Origin: Microbacterium sp. Gd 4-13
Lineage (GTDB): Bacteria > Actinomycetota > Actinomycetes > Actinomycetales > Microbacteriaceae
DNA: 64,000 bases
Assembly: GCF_003095395.1 (NCBI RefSeq)
Contig: NZ_QEIJ01000001.1
Coordinates: 806,001 to 870,000, forward strand
Direction: 5' to 3'
Positions within the stretch are counted from its first letter, which is position 1, and every line of letters begins with the position of its first letter. A program made the translations under genes and the position numbers. Positions 9,919-20,045 of the stretch are shown here, one piece after another. The notes below the pieces were generated by a model. The model was not told the origin of the DNA. It saw only the letters and a program-made list of their open reading frames with translations, and searched no databases.

Positions 9919-10385
9919 CCTTGCGTCGCGGCGTGCGCCTCGGGGTCGATGTCGGCCGCGCGAGGGTCGGCGTCGCACGCAGCGATCCCGACGCGCTCCT
10001 CGCGGTGCCCGTCGAGACCGTGGCGCGCGTCGGCACCCCCATTGCTCGGATCGTGGAGATCGCGAGCGAGTACGACGCGATCGAGATCCTCGTCGGCCTG
10101 CCGGTCAGTCTGAACGGCGGCGAGACGGCATCGACGGCGGATGCGCGAGCGTTCGCCGACGAGCTCGCGGCGGCGTGCGCCCTTCCGATACGGCTCGTCG
10201 ACGAGCGGCTCAGCACCGTCACCGCGCACGACGCACTCCGACGGTCTGGGCGTTCTCAGCGAAAGTCTCGTAGCATTGTCGACCAGGTCGCCGCCGTTGT
10301 CCTTCTGCAACAGGCGCTCGATGTCGAGAGACAGTCCGGCAACCCGGCCGGAACCGCCGTAGCTTCGGGACAGGAGCCCGCCTGA
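9915..10385 (+). CDS. ruvX: Putative pre-16S rRNA nuclease / Holliday junction resolvase-like (YqgF)
   Basis: RNase H-like fold nuclease of the YqgF/RuvX family, implicated in 16S rRNA 5'-end maturation. The 156 residues contain LGVDVGRARVGVARSDPD (first catalytic Asp), ILVGLPVSLNGGE and LVDERLSTVTA, then RKSRSIVDQVAAVVLLQQAL, the standard family motifs with the acidic residues in place. The GTG start overlaps the alaS stop by four bases, so translation is likely coupled. The alaS-ruvX-mltG-aro order is conserved in actinobacteria. Confidence 0.93.
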   Translation: MTLRRGVRLGVDVGRARVGVARSDPDALLAVPVETVARVGTPIARIVEIASEYDAIEILVGLPVSLNGGETASTADARAFADELAAACALPIRLVDERLSTVTAHDALRRSGRSQRKSRSIVDQVAAVVLLQQALDVERQSGNPAGTAVASGQEPA

Positions 10386-10386
10386 C

Positions 10387-11859
10387 ATGCCCGATAACTC
10401 TTCCCCGTTCGACGACCCGCTCGCCGATCTGTACGGAAAACTGCCCGATCCGCGCCGCGACCGGGGCGATGCGTCCGCCCCCGACGGCACCCCGACATCG
10501 CGCCGTGCCGCGCGCGCTGCGCGAGGGGACACGGGGCCGACCGACGCTCACCCGCCGATCACCCGCCCGCCGGCGCAGCCGGTGGCGGCTCCTCGCGCGG
10601 CCGCCCAGGGCGGATCGACGGGAACGCAGACCCAAACGCGTCCGGCTCCGCCGATCCCGCGCCCCGAACCGGGCGCTGCGAGCTCGGCGCCCGCAGCGGG
10701 GACCCTCGACGACCTGTTCACCGGTCGCCGCAGCACCGACGAGCTGGGATCGACGCCGCCGCCGAAGGAGCGTCGCAAGCGCCGGGTCGGGGGCTGGATC
10801 GCCCTCGCGATCGTCGTGATCATCATCGGGGGCATAACCCTCGGCGGGTTCTGGGCCGTGAACACCTTCGGCGCTCAGATCCAGGGGATGTTCGCGCCCG
10901 ACGAGCGCGAGGACTTCGAACCCGGCCTCGCGCAGGGCGAGGCGACGATCACGATCGTCAGCGGCGATGCGGGACCACAGGTCTCGCAGAAGCTGTACGA
11001 CGCCGGCGTGACCAAGGCGCCGACGTCGTTCTACGACTACCTGATCGATACATCGACCGCCTTCACCTTCCAACCGGGCGTCTTCCGCTTCCAGCAGCAG
11101 ATGTCGTCCGACGCCGTGCTCGCGGCCTTCCGCAATCCGGAGAACCACCTCACCAACACCGTGACGGTGCCCGAGGGGCTCACGGTGCAGCAGACGATCG
11201 CACGGACCGCCGACCTCACCGAGATTCCGCTGGCCGACCTGGAAGCGGCAACGGCCGACCCGGCCGTCTACGGCATCTCTGCGACCAACCTCGACGGATG
11301 GTTGTTCCCGGCGACTTACACGTTCGACCCGGGCACGACGGCGTCGGCGGCCATCACGCAGATGGTCGACCGTGCCAAGCAGGCCCTGGACGATGCCGGC
11401 GTGGCGGAGGCGGACCGCAATCGGGTGCTGACCATCGCCTCGATTATCCAGCGCGAGGCCCGCTTCCAGGCCGACTTCTTCAAGGTCTCGCGTGTCATCG
11501 AGAACCGTCTCGACCCCGCCAACCAGGAGACGTTCGGCAAGCTGCAGATGGACTCGACCGCCCAGTACGGTTACGGCGAACTGCACGCGGGCACGGCCAG
11601 CTCGTCGGAGGAGGCCCTCAACGACCCGAACCCGTGGAACACGTACGTGAACGCGGGGCTTCCCGTCGGGCCTATCTCCAACCCCGGCGACCTCGCGATC
11701 CAAGCGGCGCTCAACCCCGAGCCCGGACCGTGGTTGTACTTCGTGACGGTCAACCTCGACACGGGCGAGACGCTGTTCACGACGACCTATGCCGAGCACC
11801 AGGCGGGCGTCAACCAGTGGATCCAGTGGTGCCGCGACAACCCCGACTCGGGATGCTGA
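10387..11859 (+). CDS. mltG: Endolytic murein transglycosylase MltG (YceG-like)
   Basis: Membrane-anchored lytic transglycosylase thought to release or terminate nascent glycan strands. The 490 residues begin with about 130 residues of Pro/Ala/Arg-rich disordered cytoplasmic sequence. One transmembrane helix follows (about 135-158, IALAIVVIIIGGITLGGFW), then the extracytoplasmic LysM-like and YceG domains. The active-site region reads IASIIQREARFQ, with the conserved Glu of the REA triplet. The long acidic/proline N-terminal tail is typical of actinobacterial MltG and much longer than in E. coli. It starts one base after the ruvX stop and overlaps aroE by 7 bp. Confidence 0.92.
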   Translation: MPDNSSPFDDPLADLYGKLPDPRRDRGDASAPDGTPTSRRAARAARGDTGPTDAHPPITRPPAQPVAAPRAAAQGGSTGTQTQTRPAPPIPRPEPGAASSAPAAGTLDDLFTGRRSTDELGSTPPPKERRKRRVGGWIALAIVVIIIGGITLGGFWAVNTFGAQIQGMFAPDEREDFEPGLAQGEATITIVSGDAGPQVSQKLYDAGVTKAPTSFYDYLIDTSTAFTFQPGVFRFQQQMSSDAVLAAFRNPENHLTNTVTVPEGLTVQQTIARTADLTEIPLADLEAATADPAVYGISATNLDGWLFPATYTFDPGTTASAAITQMVDRAKQALDDAGVAEADRNRVLTIASIIQREARFQADFFKVSRVIENRLDPANQETFGKLQMDSTAQYGYGELHAGTASSSEEALNDPNPWNTYVNAGLPVGPISNPGDLAIQAALNPEPGPWLYFVTVNLDTGETLFTTTYAEHQAGVNQWIQWCRDNPDSGC

Positions 11860-12686
11860 CCGGCACGAAACTCGCGGTGTGGGGCGACCCGGTCGCCCAC
11901 AGCATGTCGCCGCGCCTGCACGCGGCGGCATACCGCGTGCTCGGTCTCGACTGGGAGTACGACCGACGGCGGGTCGACGAGGCGTCGTTCGACGACGTCC
12001 TCGCCGGTCTCGACGACGGATGGCGCGGACTCTCGCTCACGATGCCGCTCAAGCGTGCTGCCGCAGCATCCGCTCGCTCGCTGGACGAGCGCGCGCGACT
12101 GACGGGAGCGGTGAACACCCTGCTGCTCACCGAGGACGGCCCGCACGGCTTCAACACCGACGTCGGGGGACTGGTCGCGACCATCCACGAGCAGGGCGTC
12201 GACGAGGTGCCGTTCGGACGCATCCTCGGCGCCGGCGCCACGGCGGGATCGGCTCTGGTCGCTCTGGCGGAACTCGGCGCGCGTCGGGTCGACGTGATCG
12301 CCCGTCGGCCGGAGGCTGCGGCCCCCCTCGTCGCCCTGGGCGAAGCGCTCGGCGTCGACGTCGAGCCCGCGGATTTCACGCGGGCTCCCTCGCCGGACGC
12401 CACCGTGACCATCGCGACACTCCCGGGCGGAACCGATCTCGGCGAGAGCGCCCAGCCGTTCGCCGCGCTCGGCGGCCTGCTCGTCGACGTCGTGTACGGG
12501 TCATGGCCGTCGCCGCTCGCCACGACATGGGAGCGCGACGGCGGCCGGGCGATCTCAGGACTCGGGATGCTGCTGCATCAGGCCGTCCTGCAGGTTCGCG
12601 TGTTCGTCTCCGGCTCGACCGGGATCGCGCTGACCGACGAGCCCCGGGTGCTGGCGGCGATGCGCGAAGCGGTCATGGGAGACTAG
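11853..12686 (+). CDS. aroE: Shikimate dehydrogenase
   Basis: NADPH-dependent reduction of 3-dehydroshikimate, step 4 of the shikimate pathway. The 277 residues show [19 protein letters not shown] (substrate site) and [14 protein letters not shown] (catalytic Lys). TGAVNTLLL and [12 protein letters not shown] follow, with [19 protein letters not shown] as the nucleotide-binding loop. The ATG at 11853 overlaps the mltG stop by 7 bp; a longer open frame upstream merely shadows mltG. First gene of the aroE-aroC-aroK-aroB set. Confidence 0.93.
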   Translation: MLTGTKLAVWGDPVAHSMSPRLHAAAYRVLGLDWEYDRRRVDEASFDDVLAGLDDGWRGLSLTMPLKRAAAASARSLDERARLTGAVNTLLLTEDGPHGFNTDVGGLVATIHEQGVDEVPFGRILGAGATAGSALVALAELGARRVDVIARRPEAAAPLVALGEALGVDVEPADFTRAPSPDATVTIATLPGGTDLGESAQPFAALGGLLVDVVYGSWPSPLATTWERDGGRAISGLGMLLHQAVLQVRVFVSGSTGIALTDEPRVLAAMREAVMGD

Positions 12687-12690
12687 GGGA

Positions 12691-13920
12691 ATGCTCCGCG
12701 TGCTCACTGCCGGCGAATCGCACGGCCCCGAACTCGTCGCCATCATGGAGGGTCTGCCCTCCGGCGTCCCCATCTCGCTCGCCGCGATCCGCGCCGACCT
12801 CGCCCGTCGCAAGCTCGGCTACGGCCGCGGCTCGCGCATGAAGTTCGAGGAGGACGAGCTGAACGTCTCGTCCGGCGTCGTGCACGGTCTGAGTCTCGGC
12901 AGCCCGATCGCCATCCGCATCGGCAACACCGAGTGGCCCAAATGGGTCGAGGTGATGAACCCCGAGCCGATCGAACTGACCGAGAAGTCCCGCGGCCGCG
13001 GCGCCGCGCTCACCCGTCCGCGCCCCGGTCACGCCGACCTGGTGGGCATGCAGAAGTACGACTTCGACGAGGCGCGCCCGATCCTCGAGCGCGCGAGCGC
13101 CCGAGAGACCGCCGCCCGCGTCGCGCTGGGCGCCCTCGCTCGGGCGTTCCTGTCGGAGTTGGGCATCCGGCTCGTCAGCCACACGGTGTCCATCGGCACC
13201 GTGGCGGTTCCGGAAGGCGCGGCGTTCCCGGCCCCCGACGACGTCGATGCCCTCGATGCCGACCCGTTGCGCTGCTTCGACGCGGCGACGAGCGAGCGCA
13301 TGGTCGCCGAGGTCGACGCCGCGAAGAAGGACGGCGACACACTCGGCGGCATCGTCGAGGTGCTCGCCTACGGCCTGCCGCCCGGAGTCGGATCGCACGT
13401 GCACTGGGACCGCCGCCTCGACGGCAAGCTCGCCCAGGCGCTCATGAGCATCCAGGCCATCAAGGGCGTCGAGGTCGGCGACGGCTTCCTCACCACGACC
13501 CGCCGCGGATCCGAGGCGCACGACGAGCTCTTCACCACCGACGACGGGATCACCCGGTCGACCGATCGCGCCGGCGGAACCGAGGGCGGCATGTCCACCG
13601 GCACCGTGCTGCGCGTGCGGGCCGGCATGAAGCCGATCGCCACGGTGCCCCGTGCCCTCCGCACCGTCGACGTCGCCACGGGCGAGACCGCGGCCGCGCA
13701 CCACCAGCGCTCCGACGTCTGCGCCGTCCCGGCCGCCGGCGTGGTCGCCGAGGCGATGACCGCGATCGTGCTCGTCGACGTCGTGCTCGAGAAGTTCGGG
13801 GGCGACAGCGTCGGCGAAACCCGTCGCAACATCGAGACCTACCTCGCCCACTTACCGACGACCCTCCGCACCACCGCCGACAGCGACGCGTCGCTGGCCG
13901 CGCATGACCTCGTCGGCTGA
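12691..13920 (+). CDS. aroC: Chorismate synthase
   Basis: Converts EPSP to chorismate with reduced FMN as cofactor. The 409 residues contain the family signatures [18 protein letters not shown] near the N-terminus, [32 protein letters not shown], and near the C-terminus [20 protein letters not shown]. Its length and termini are normal. It starts four bases after aroE and overlaps aroK by 17 bp. Confidence 0.97.
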   Translation: MLRVLTAGESHGPELVAIMEGLPSGVPISLAAIRADLARRKLGYGRGSRMKFEEDELNVSSGVVHGLSLGSPIAIRIGNTEWPKWVEVMNPEPIELTEKSRGRGAALTRPRPGHADLVGMQKYDFDEARPILERASARETAARVALGALARAFLSELGIRLVSHTVSIGTVAVPEGAAFPAPDDVDALDADPLRCFDAATSERMVAEVDAAKKDGDTLGGIVEVLAYGLPPGVGSHVHWDRRLDGKLAQALMSIQAIKGVEVGDGFLTTTRRGSEAHDELFTTDDGITRSTDRAGGTEGGMSTGTVLRVRAGMKPIATVPRALRTVDVATGETAAAHHQRSDVCAVPAAGVVAEAMTAIVLVDVVLEKFGGDSVGETRRNIETYLAHLPTTLRTTADSDASLAAHDLVG

Positions 13921-14434
13921 GGCGCTCGTTCTGATCGGCCCCATGGGGGCCGGAAAGACGAGCGTCGGCCGACGGGTCGCGAAGGCCCTCGGCACCACGT
14001 TCACCGACACCGACATCGCGCTCGTGCGCGAGCACGGCCCGATCCCGCAGATCTTCTCCGAACACGGCGAAGAGCACTTCCGACGGATCGAGCGCGATGC
14101 CGTCCGCGCGTCACTCGTGTCCGGCGGAGTGGTCTCCCTCGGCGGGGGAGCGATCCTCGACCCCGAGACGCGCGACGACCTCCGCGCGCACCGCGTGGCG
14201 CTTCTGACCGTCCAGCCGCGGGTGGTGGCCGCGCGCCTGCGCGACGACTCCCGCCCGCTGCTGGCGGGCGACGACGCGATGCGTCGCTGGACGGCGATCT
14301 ACACCGAGCGCCGCCCCCTGTACGAGGAGGTGGCCGACGCCACCTTCGACACGAGTTCGGGCCCGCTGCAGGCGGTCGTCGACGCGATCGCGGCCTGGGC
14401 ACGTACCCCCACCCCCACCGAGGAGCACGCATGA
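13904..14434 (+). CDS. aroK: Shikimate kinase
   Basis: Phosphorylates shikimate using ATP. The 176 residues have P-loop [11 protein letters not shown] (residues 11-21). [13 protein letters not shown] supplies the shikimate-binding Asp, followed by GGGAIL and [13 protein letters not shown] (lid region with Arg). The coding frame begins inside the end of aroC (17-bp overlap) and ends in an ATGA overlap with aroB. Confidence 0.95.
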   Translation: MTSSAEALVLIGPMGAGKTSVGRRVAKALGTTFTDTDIALVREHGPIPQIFSEHGEEHFRRIERDAVRASLVSGGVVSLGGGAILDPETRDDLRAHRVALLTVQPRVVAARLRDDSRPLLAGDDAMRRWTAIYTERRPLYEEVADATFDTSSGPLQAVVDAIAAWARTPTPTEEHA

Positions 14435-15507
14435 CCGACCTCACCACGATCTCCGTCGCCGGCGCCGCCCCCTACGACGTCACCATCGGCCGCGGCATCC
14501 TCTCGGGCCTCGGCGACGTGCTCCCGCCCGACGCCCGCAAGGTGCTCATCATCCATGCGCCGACGCTCGCCGAGAAGGCGGAGGAGTTGCGTCAGCAGCT
14601 CGTCGGAGACCGCGAAGTGCTGCTGGCAGAGATCCCCGATGCCGAGCAGGGCAAGCGCATCGAGGTGGCGGCGTTCTGCTGGCAGATCCTCGGAAAGTCG
14701 GACTTCACCCGCACCGACGTCGTCGTGGGCTTCGGAGGAGGCTCGGTCACCGACCTCGCCGGCTTCGTGGCCGCCACATGGCTTCGCGGCGTCGCCGTCG
14801 TCCAGGTGCCGACCACGGTCCTGGCCATGGTCGACGCGGCCGTCGGCGGCAAGACCGGTGTCAACACCGCCGAGGGCAAGAACCTCGTGGGGTCGTTCTG
14901 GCCGCCGCGTGCCGTCGTCTGCGACCTCGATCTGCTCGACTCGCTCTCGCGCAACGAAGCGACCGCCGGCTTCGCCGAGGTCGTGAAGGCCGGATTCATC
15001 TGGCACCCCGAGATCCTCGACCTCATCGAGGCCGACCCCGAGGGCGTGGTCGATCCCCGCGGCGATGCGTTCCGCCGGTGCATCAAGCTGGCCATCGACA
15101 TGAAGGCACGCGTCGTCGGCGAGGACCTGCGCGAGGCGGGACTGCGAGAAGTGCTCAATTACGGCCACACCGTGGGGCACGCGATCGAGCACGCCGAGCG
15201 CTACCGCTGGCGTCACGGCGCGGCGATCTCCGTCGGCATGGTGTTCGCCGCAGAACTCTCGCGCCTGGCCGGGCGTCTCCCGGATGCCGTCGCCCAGCGC
15301 CACCGCGACGTGCTCGGCGCGCTGGGTCTCCCCGTCAGCTACCGACCGGGCGCGTGGCCGCAGCTGCTCTCGACGATCCAGCGAGACAAGAAGAGCCGCG
15401 GCGGAATGCTGCGATTCATCGTGCTGGACGACCTCGCTCGCCCGACCGTGCTGCAGGCGCCCGACGAGTCTCTGCTGTTCGCGGCGTACCAGGAAGTCGC
15501 CGGCTGA
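14431..15507 (+). CDS. aroB: 3-Dehydroquinate synthase
   Basis: NAD- and metal-dependent cyclisation of DAHP to 3-dehydroquinate. The 358 residues show GFGGGSVTDLAGFVAATWLR (NAD site) and QVPTTVLAMVDAAVGGKTGV. Metal and substrate residues occur in RNEATAGFAEVVKAGFI and LNYGHTVGHAIEHAERYRW (HxxxH). Last gene of the aroE-C-K-B run. Its usual partner aroQ lies 5.4 kb downstream, beyond the molybdenum module. Confidence 0.97.
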   Translation: MTDLTTISVAGAAPYDVTIGRGILSGLGDVLPPDARKVLIIHAPTLAEKAEELRQQLVGDREVLLAEIPDAEQGKRIEVAAFCWQILGKSDFTRTDVVVGFGGGSVTDLAGFVAATWLRGVAVVQVPTTVLAMVDAAVGGKTGVNTAEGKNLVGSFWPPRAVVCDLDLLDSLSRNEATAGFAEVVKAGFIWHPEILDLIEADPEGVVDPRGDAFRRCIKLAIDMKARVVGEDLREAGLREVLNYGHTVGHAIEHAERYRWRHGAAISVGMVFAAELSRLAGRLPDAVAQRHRDVLGALGLPVSYRPGAWPQLLSTIQRDKKSRGGMLRFIVLDDLARPTVLQAPDESLLFAAYQEVAG

Positions 15508-15528
15508 CCTTTTCCCTCTGGACGTAGG

Positions 15529-15541
15529 TAAGCTCAGGGCA
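15529..15541 (+). promoter_or_regulatory. Leaderless-type -10 element for the YdeP-like oxidoreductase
   Basis: TAAGCT at 15529-15534, six bases, then ATG at 15541, in the 33-bp gap after aroB. No Shine-Dalgarno sequence is seen. This gives the oxidoreductase gene its own promoter, separate from the aro operon. Confidence 0.45.
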
Positions 15542-17862
15542 TGGCGACGAAGCCCCCCGCACACGACATCGACGAATCCGACGTCACCGTCGGCTCCCGC
15601 AAGAAGGTAGCCGTCGGAGTCCCGGCCGTCCTCCATGCCCTGAAGATCTCGGTCGACCAGATGGGCGTCACGCGCTCGGCGCAGACGCTTCTCCGCGTCA
15701 ATCAGAAGGACGGGTTCGACTGCCCCGGCTGCGCCTGGCCGGAGGAGGATAAGCGCCACATCGCCGAGTTCTGCGAGAACGGCGCGAAGGCGGTCGCCGA
15801 GGAGGCGACGGTCAGACGCGTCGACGCCGCGTTCTTCGCGAAGCACTCCGTGGCCGAGCTCAACGAGCACGACGACTGGTGGCTCGGGCAGCAGGGACGA
15901 CTCACCGAGCCGATGTACCTCGACGAGGGCGCGTCGCACTACCGTCCCATCTCATGGGACGACGCGCTGCAGACTGTCGCTGACGCCCTGCGCGAGCTCG
16001 ACGATCCGAACGAGGCGATCTTCTACACCTCGGGGCGCACGTCCAACGAGGCGGCATTCCTCTACCAGCTCCTGGTGCGAGGGACCGGCACCAACAACCT
16101 GCCCGACTGCTCGAACATGTGCCATGAGTCCAGCGGTTCTGCGCTCGTGGAGACGATCGGTATCGGCAAGGGGACCGTCTCCCTCGACGACATCCACCGC
16201 GCCGACCTGCTCATCGTGGCCGGCCAGAACCCCGGAACGAACCACCCACGGATGCTCAGCGCGCTCGAGAAGGCGAAGCAGAACGGCGCCACGATCATCG
16301 CGGTGAACCCGCTGCCCGAGGCGGGGCTCATGCGCTTCGAGAACCCGCAGACCCCACGCGGGGTGCTGCTGGGCGGCACGAAGCTCGCCGACGAGTTCGT
16401 GCAGATCCGCCTCGGCGGAGACCAGGCTCTGTTCCAGGCGATCGCCAAGCACCTCTTCGAGGTGGAGGGGGAGCGCGGCGGGGTGCTCGACCGTCCGTTC
16501 ATCGAGCGCCACACGAGCGGATTCGACGACTTCGAACGCGCGATGGCGAATGCATCGTGGGGCGAGTTCGAGACCGCGACCGGGATCGACGAGAAGGAGC
16601 TCCGCCGCATCGCCGAGATCGTGCGCGGCTCGACGTCGACCATCGTCTGCTGGGCGATGGGGCTCACCCAGCACAAACACTCCGTTCCCACCCTCCGCGA
16701 CGTGGTCAACCTCCTTCTGATGCAGGGCAACCTCGGGCGTGCCGGCGCCGGGCTGTGTCCCGTGCGAGGACATTCCAACGTGCAGGGCGACCGCACGATG
16801 GGCATCTACGAGAAGCCGCACGAGGGCTTCCTCGCCTCGCTCGACGAGGAGTTCGACTTCTACGCCCCGCGTGAGCACGGCTACGACACCGTCGAGGCGA
16901 TCCGGGCGATGCGCGACGGCAAAGCCCGTGTGTTCATGGCGATGGGCGGCAACTTCGTCAGCGCGACACCCGACACCCTCGTGACGGAAGCGGCCATGCG
17001 CTCGGTCGATCTGACGGTGCAGGTCTCGACCAAGCTCAACCGCTCCCACGCGGTGACCGGCAAGCGGGCTCTCATCATCCCCACCCTCGGGCGCACCGAC
17101 CGCGACGTCCGGGGCACCGGAGAACAGCGCGTCACCGTCGAGGACTCCATGAGCGCCGTGCACGGCTCGCGCGGACGCCTACGCCCCCCGGCGGACGACC
17201 TGCTGTCGGAGCCCGCCATCCTCGCGCGGATCTGCGATCTCGTCTTCGGCGACCGCGCCGATTCGCCCAATGTGCCCCGCGCCGACTGGCGGCGTCTCGA
17301 GAACGACTACACCCTCATCCGGGATCACATCTCCCGCGTCGTGCCGGGCTTCGCCGACTACGAGTCGCGCATCGCCAAGGGGCGCACGTTCGTCCTTCCC
17401 AACGGGCCCCGCGATGACCGCACGTTCGCGACACCCGACGGCCTCGCCCACTTCACGGCGAACGCGCTGGAGTATCCGGTGATCCCCGAGGGGCGCGTGC
17501 TGCTGCAGACCCTGCGGTCTCACGACCAGTACAACACCACGATCTACGGCAAGGACGACCGCTATCGAGGCGTCCATGGCGGACGCCGCGTCGTCTTCGT
17601 GAACCGCGACGACATCGCCGAGCAGGGACTCTCCGACGGTGAGATCGTCGATCTCGTGTCGGAGTGGACCGCACGGGACGGCGCCGTCGAGGAGCGTCGG
17701 GCCGAGGCGTTCCGCGTGATCGCCTACGACACGCCCCGGGGGAACGCCGCCGCGTACTACCCCGAGACGAACGTGCTCGTGCCCCTCGACTCGGTCGCCG
17801 ACACGAGCGGCACACCGACGTCCAAGTCGGTCATCGTTCGCATCGAGCGCCGCACGGTCTGA
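15541..17862 (+). CDS. FdhF/YdeP-family molybdopterin oxidoreductase (formate dehydrogenase-like)
   Basis: A 773-residue molybdenum enzyme of the FdhF/YdeP type. The N-terminal Cys region reads CPGCAWPEED with Cys61, Cys64 and Cys78. It is followed by the molybdopterin oxidoreductase domain (YTSGRTSNEAAFLYQLL; LPDCSNMCHESSGSALVET; LLIVAGQNPGTNHPRM) and a C-terminal MGD-binding domain (LRSHDQYNTTIYGKDDRYRG). The physiological reaction is uncertain: YdeP is linked to acid resistance in E. coli, and formate oxidation is not proven for this subfamily. The nearby FdhD (sulfur transfer to Mo cofactor), MobA and MoeA support a functional cofactor-bearing enzyme. It is convergent with the mobA gene, with 3 bp between them. 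Confidence 0.88.
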   Translation: MATKPPAHDIDESDVTVGSRKKVAVGVPAVLHALKISVDQMGVTRSAQTLLRVNQKDGFDCPGCAWPEEDKRHIAEFCENGAKAVAEEATVRRVDAAFFAKHSVAELNEHDDWWLGQQGRLTEPMYLDEGASHYRPISWDDALQTVADALRELDDPNEAIFYTSGRTSNEAAFLYQLLVRGTGTNNLPDCSNMCHESSGSALVETIGIGKGTVSLDDIHRADLLIVAGQNPGTNHPRMLSALEKAKQNGATIIAVNPLPEAGLMRFENPQTPRGVLLGGTKLADEFVQIRLGGDQALFQAIAKHLFEVEGERGGVLDRPFIERHTSGFDDFERAMANASWGEFETATGIDEKELRRIAEIVRGSTSTIVCWAMGLTQHKHSVPTLRDVVNLLLMQGNLGRAGAGLCPVRGHSNVQGDRTMGIYEKPHEGFLASLDEEFDFYAPREHGYDTVEAIRAMRDGKARVFMAMGGNFVSATPDTLVTEAAMRSVDLTVQVSTKLNRSHAVTGKRALIIPTLGRTDRDVRGTGEQRVTVEDSMSAVHGSRGRLRPPADDLLSEPAILARICDLVFGDRADSPNVPRADWRRLENDYTLIRDHISRVVPGFADYESRIAKGRTFVLPNGPRDDRTFATPDGLAHFTANALEYPVIPEGRVLLQTLRSHDQYNTTIYGKDDRYRGVHGGRRVVFVNRDDIAEQGLSDGEIVDLVSEWTARDGAVEERRAEAFRVIAYDTPRGNAAAYYPETNVLVPLDSVADTSGTPTSKSVIVRIERRTV

Positions 17863-17865
17863 GGG

Positions 17866-18726
17866 TCACTCGTCGCCGTGCGCGGCGGCGAGCCGGGTGA
17901 TCTCGGCCACCGCCGCGCGGACCTGCTCCGGCGAGCCACCCGCGCGACCGGCGACGAGCCCTGCCACGTACGCACTGAATGGGGCGGCCGGGCGTGCGAC
18001 ACCGTTCGCGACGTCTCGGGCGAGATCGAGGATCAGCGAGATCGGCAGGTCGTCCTCGGAGAGGTCGAAGCGGTCGCGGAGCACCGCGGCCCAGGCATCG
18101 AGCGCCTCGGGCGGGAGGGTGCGGGAGGACGAGTCGGCCATGGTGGTCTCCGTTCCGGCTGCGACGCGTCGCCGAGCCTCGCGCAGATGATCCCACGTAT
18201 CCACGTCGGCCGCTGCCGCCGCTCCGGCCTCGATGCGACCCACGCGCAGCCCGTGCACCAGCCGGCGCGCCGGAAGCCCCTCGACGCCGTCGACGAACGT
18301 CGCGAGCCGCTCGCCCAGCGCTGCGGTGCGGTAAATGCCCGTGAGCCACTGCTCGCGCCCCTGGTCGTCCACGAGGCAGACGCCGTCGCCGTCGCGACCC
18401 GCACCCGTCAGAGCGCGCGCAGCGTCCCGCGGCGAGACGAGGTCGGCCGGCAGCACCAGCACCCAGTCGGCCGTGACGAGCTCCAGCGCGGCCGCGAGCG
18501 CCGCGACCGGCCCGCCGAACGGCGGATCCTCGCGCGCCCACCGCACACCGGACACGCCCTCGACGGGCGGACCGACGACCACGATCGCGTCGCAGCCCAC
18601 CGCGCGCGCCGCATCCACGGCTCGCCCCAGGAGGGTCGAGCCGCCCAGCTGCAGGAGGGGCTTGGCGATGCCGCCCATGCGACTTCCGCGGCCACCGGCG
18701 AGAACGATCGCGGCCATCCCCGTCAT
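17866..18726 (-). CDS. mobA: MobA-like molybdenum cofactor nucleotidyltransferase fused to DUF6457 domain
   Basis: A 286-residue protein with two parts. Residues 1 to about 190 are a MobA-type GTP:molybdopterin guanylyltransferase (IVLAGGRGSRMGGIAKPLL, then WVLVLPADLVSPRDAARAL). Residues about 203-286 match the DUF6457 helical domain (LPPEALDAWAAVLRDRFDL, then LARDVANGVARPAAPFSAYV). The start is set at ATG 18726, which overlaps the moeA stop by ATGA; the longer open frame upstream is a shadow of moeA. It would attach GMP to molybdopterin for the neighbouring YdeP-like enzyme. Confidence 0.85.
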   Translation of the reverse strand: MTGMAAIVLAGGRGSRMGGIAKPLLQLGGSTLLGRAVDAARAVGCDAIVVVGPPVEGVSGVRWAREDPPFGGPVAALAAALELVTADWVLVLPADLVSPRDAARALTGAGRDGDGVCLVDDQGREQWLTGIYRTAALGERLATFVDGVEGLPARRLVHGLRVGRIEAGAAAAADVDTWDHLREARRRVAAGTETTMADSSSRTLPPEALDAWAAVLRDRFDLSEDDLPISLILDLARDVANGVARPAAPFSAYVAGLVAGRAGGSPEQVRAAVAEITRLAAAHGDE

Positions 18727-19964
18727 GACAGCAGCATCACGTCGACGAGGTCGCCGGGCGCGACATCGGGCGACCCGGGCTCGACGACCGCGTAAGCGTC
18801 GGCGCGCCCGAGGGCGCCCGCGCGGTGCGCGCCGGAGCCCTCCGCGACGACCGTGGTGACGGTCCACTGCGCTGGATCGTCTCGGATCACCCGCACGGGC
18901 ACGTACTGGCGCCGTGCCGGGGGAGTGCGCCATCCGGATGCTGCGGGGAGCCGCAGCATCGGGCGATCGAGGCCGGCTCGCCCCTGCAAGCGGAGGAGCG
19001 CGGGCCGGACGAACAGCTCGAACGAGACGGCGACGCCGACCGGGTTGCCCGGGAGCCCGAAGAAGAGCGCGCCCCCGGGGAGCGTGCCGAACGCCTGAGG
19101 GCGGCCGGGTTGCATCGCGACCGACACGAACCGGATCGAATCCGCGCCGCCGAGCGCGATCTTCACGACCTCGAACGCTCCAGCGCTGACGCCTCCGGAG
19201 GTCACGACGACATCCGCGCCCGCCGCACGGGCGCGATCGAGCACGGCCAGGAAGGCTCCGGCTTCGTCGCCGACGCTTTCGCGGAGCACGACGTCGGCGT
19301 CGGCCTCCGCCACGAGGTTTGCGAGGAGGGTGGCGTTGGACTCGGGGATCTGTCCTCTGCGCAGAGCCGATCCCAGCGGTCTCAGTTCGTCACCGGTCGA
19401 CACGACCGCGACCCTCGGAGCGCGCGTGACGCGCACGGCCGAGACGCCGGCGGCCGCCGCCGCACCCATCTGCCAGGCACCGAGACGTTCACCGGCCGGA
19501 AGGACGACATCACCCACGGCGATGTCGTCGGCGCGTCTGCGAACGTGCGCGCCGCGAGCACGGGGCGCCGTGACGACGGTCGTGCCACTCAGGGAGTCCG
19601 CGAGGCCCGAGCGCGTGGCTTCGAAGGGCACGACCGTGTCAGCGGCGGTCGGCACCGGTGCCCCCGTCATGATCCGAGCGGCCTCGCCCTCGCGCAGCGG
19701 CGGGTCGGCATCCGAACCCGCCGGCACGTCGGCGACGACGCGCAGAGAGACCGGCAGGTCGGGCGAGGCGGCGCGCACGTCGGCGAAGCGGACGGCGAAG
19801 CCGTCCATCGCCGCGTTGTCCCACAGCGGCAGGTCGAGCGCGGTGACGACGTCGGCGGCGAGCGTGCGACCGGCAGCGACGGCAAGCGGCACCTCGGTCT
19901 CCGGCACCCGCCGCACCGCACCGAGCACCTGCGCCCGGTGCTCCGCAACAGTGCGCATGACCAT
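18723..19964 (-). CDS. moeA: Molybdopterin molybdenumtransferase MoeA
   Basis: Inserts molybdate into adenylylated molybdopterin. The 413 residues show [16 protein letters not shown] near the N-terminus, [32 protein letters not shown], and [16 protein letters not shown] followed by [18 protein letters not shown], all canonical MoeA motifs. The ATG at 19964 has TACGCT plus six bases upstream and no ribosome-binding site. An alternative start two codons in (19958) is possible. It is divergent from fdhD and overlaps mobA. Confidence 0.94.
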   Translation of the reverse strand: MVMRTVAEHRAQVLGAVRRVPETEVPLAVAAGRTLAADVVTALDLPLWDNAAMDGFAVRFADVRAASPDLPVSLRVVADVPAGSDADPPLREGEAARIMTGAPVPTAADTVVPFEATRSGLADSLSGTTVVTAPRARGAHVRRRADDIAVGDVVLPAGERLGAWQMGAAAAAGVSAVRVTRAPRVAVVSTGDELRPLGSALRRGQIPESNATLLANLVAEADADVVLRESVGDEAGAFLAVLDRARAAGADVVVTSGGVSAGAFEVVKIALGGADSIRFVSVAMQPGRPQAFGTLPGGALFFGLPGNPVGVAVSFELFVRPALLRLQGRAGLDRPMLRLPAASGWRTPPARRQYVPVRVIRDDPAQWTVTTVVAEGSGAHRAGALGRADAYAVVEPGSPDVAPGDLVDVMLLS

Positions 19965-19976
19965 CCCGTCAGCGTA
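19962..19976 (-). promoter_or_regulatory. Leaderless-type -10 element for moeA
   Basis: On the minus strand TACGCT (19976-19971) is followed by six bases and the ATG at 19964, the same geometry as at rarA, hisE and polA. Confidence 0.4.
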
Positions 19977-20013
19977 TCGACCGCACGACCGGCCGCGGAC
20001 CCTCGGCGCGTTC

Positions 20014-20019
20014 TAGGCT
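20014..20019 (+). promoter_or_regulatory. Candidate -10 for fdhD
   Basis: TAGGCT lies 27 bases before the fdhD ATG, which has its own GGAGG. It faces the moeA promoter across about 40 bp, so the two divergent genes share one control region. Confidence 0.45.
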
Positions 20020-20045
20020 GGGGGAAAGAGCCGATGGAGGCGCAA

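Noticed and set aside
7180-9978. 932-residue minus-strand frame opposite alaS
   Set aside because: Arg/Gly/Val-rich composition with no motif; a GC-rich antisense shadow of a well-supported gene.
18825-20045. Long N-terminal extension of FdhD
   Set aside because: The open frame upstream of 20046 is antisense to moeA, and a good ribosome-binding site precedes the internal ATG.
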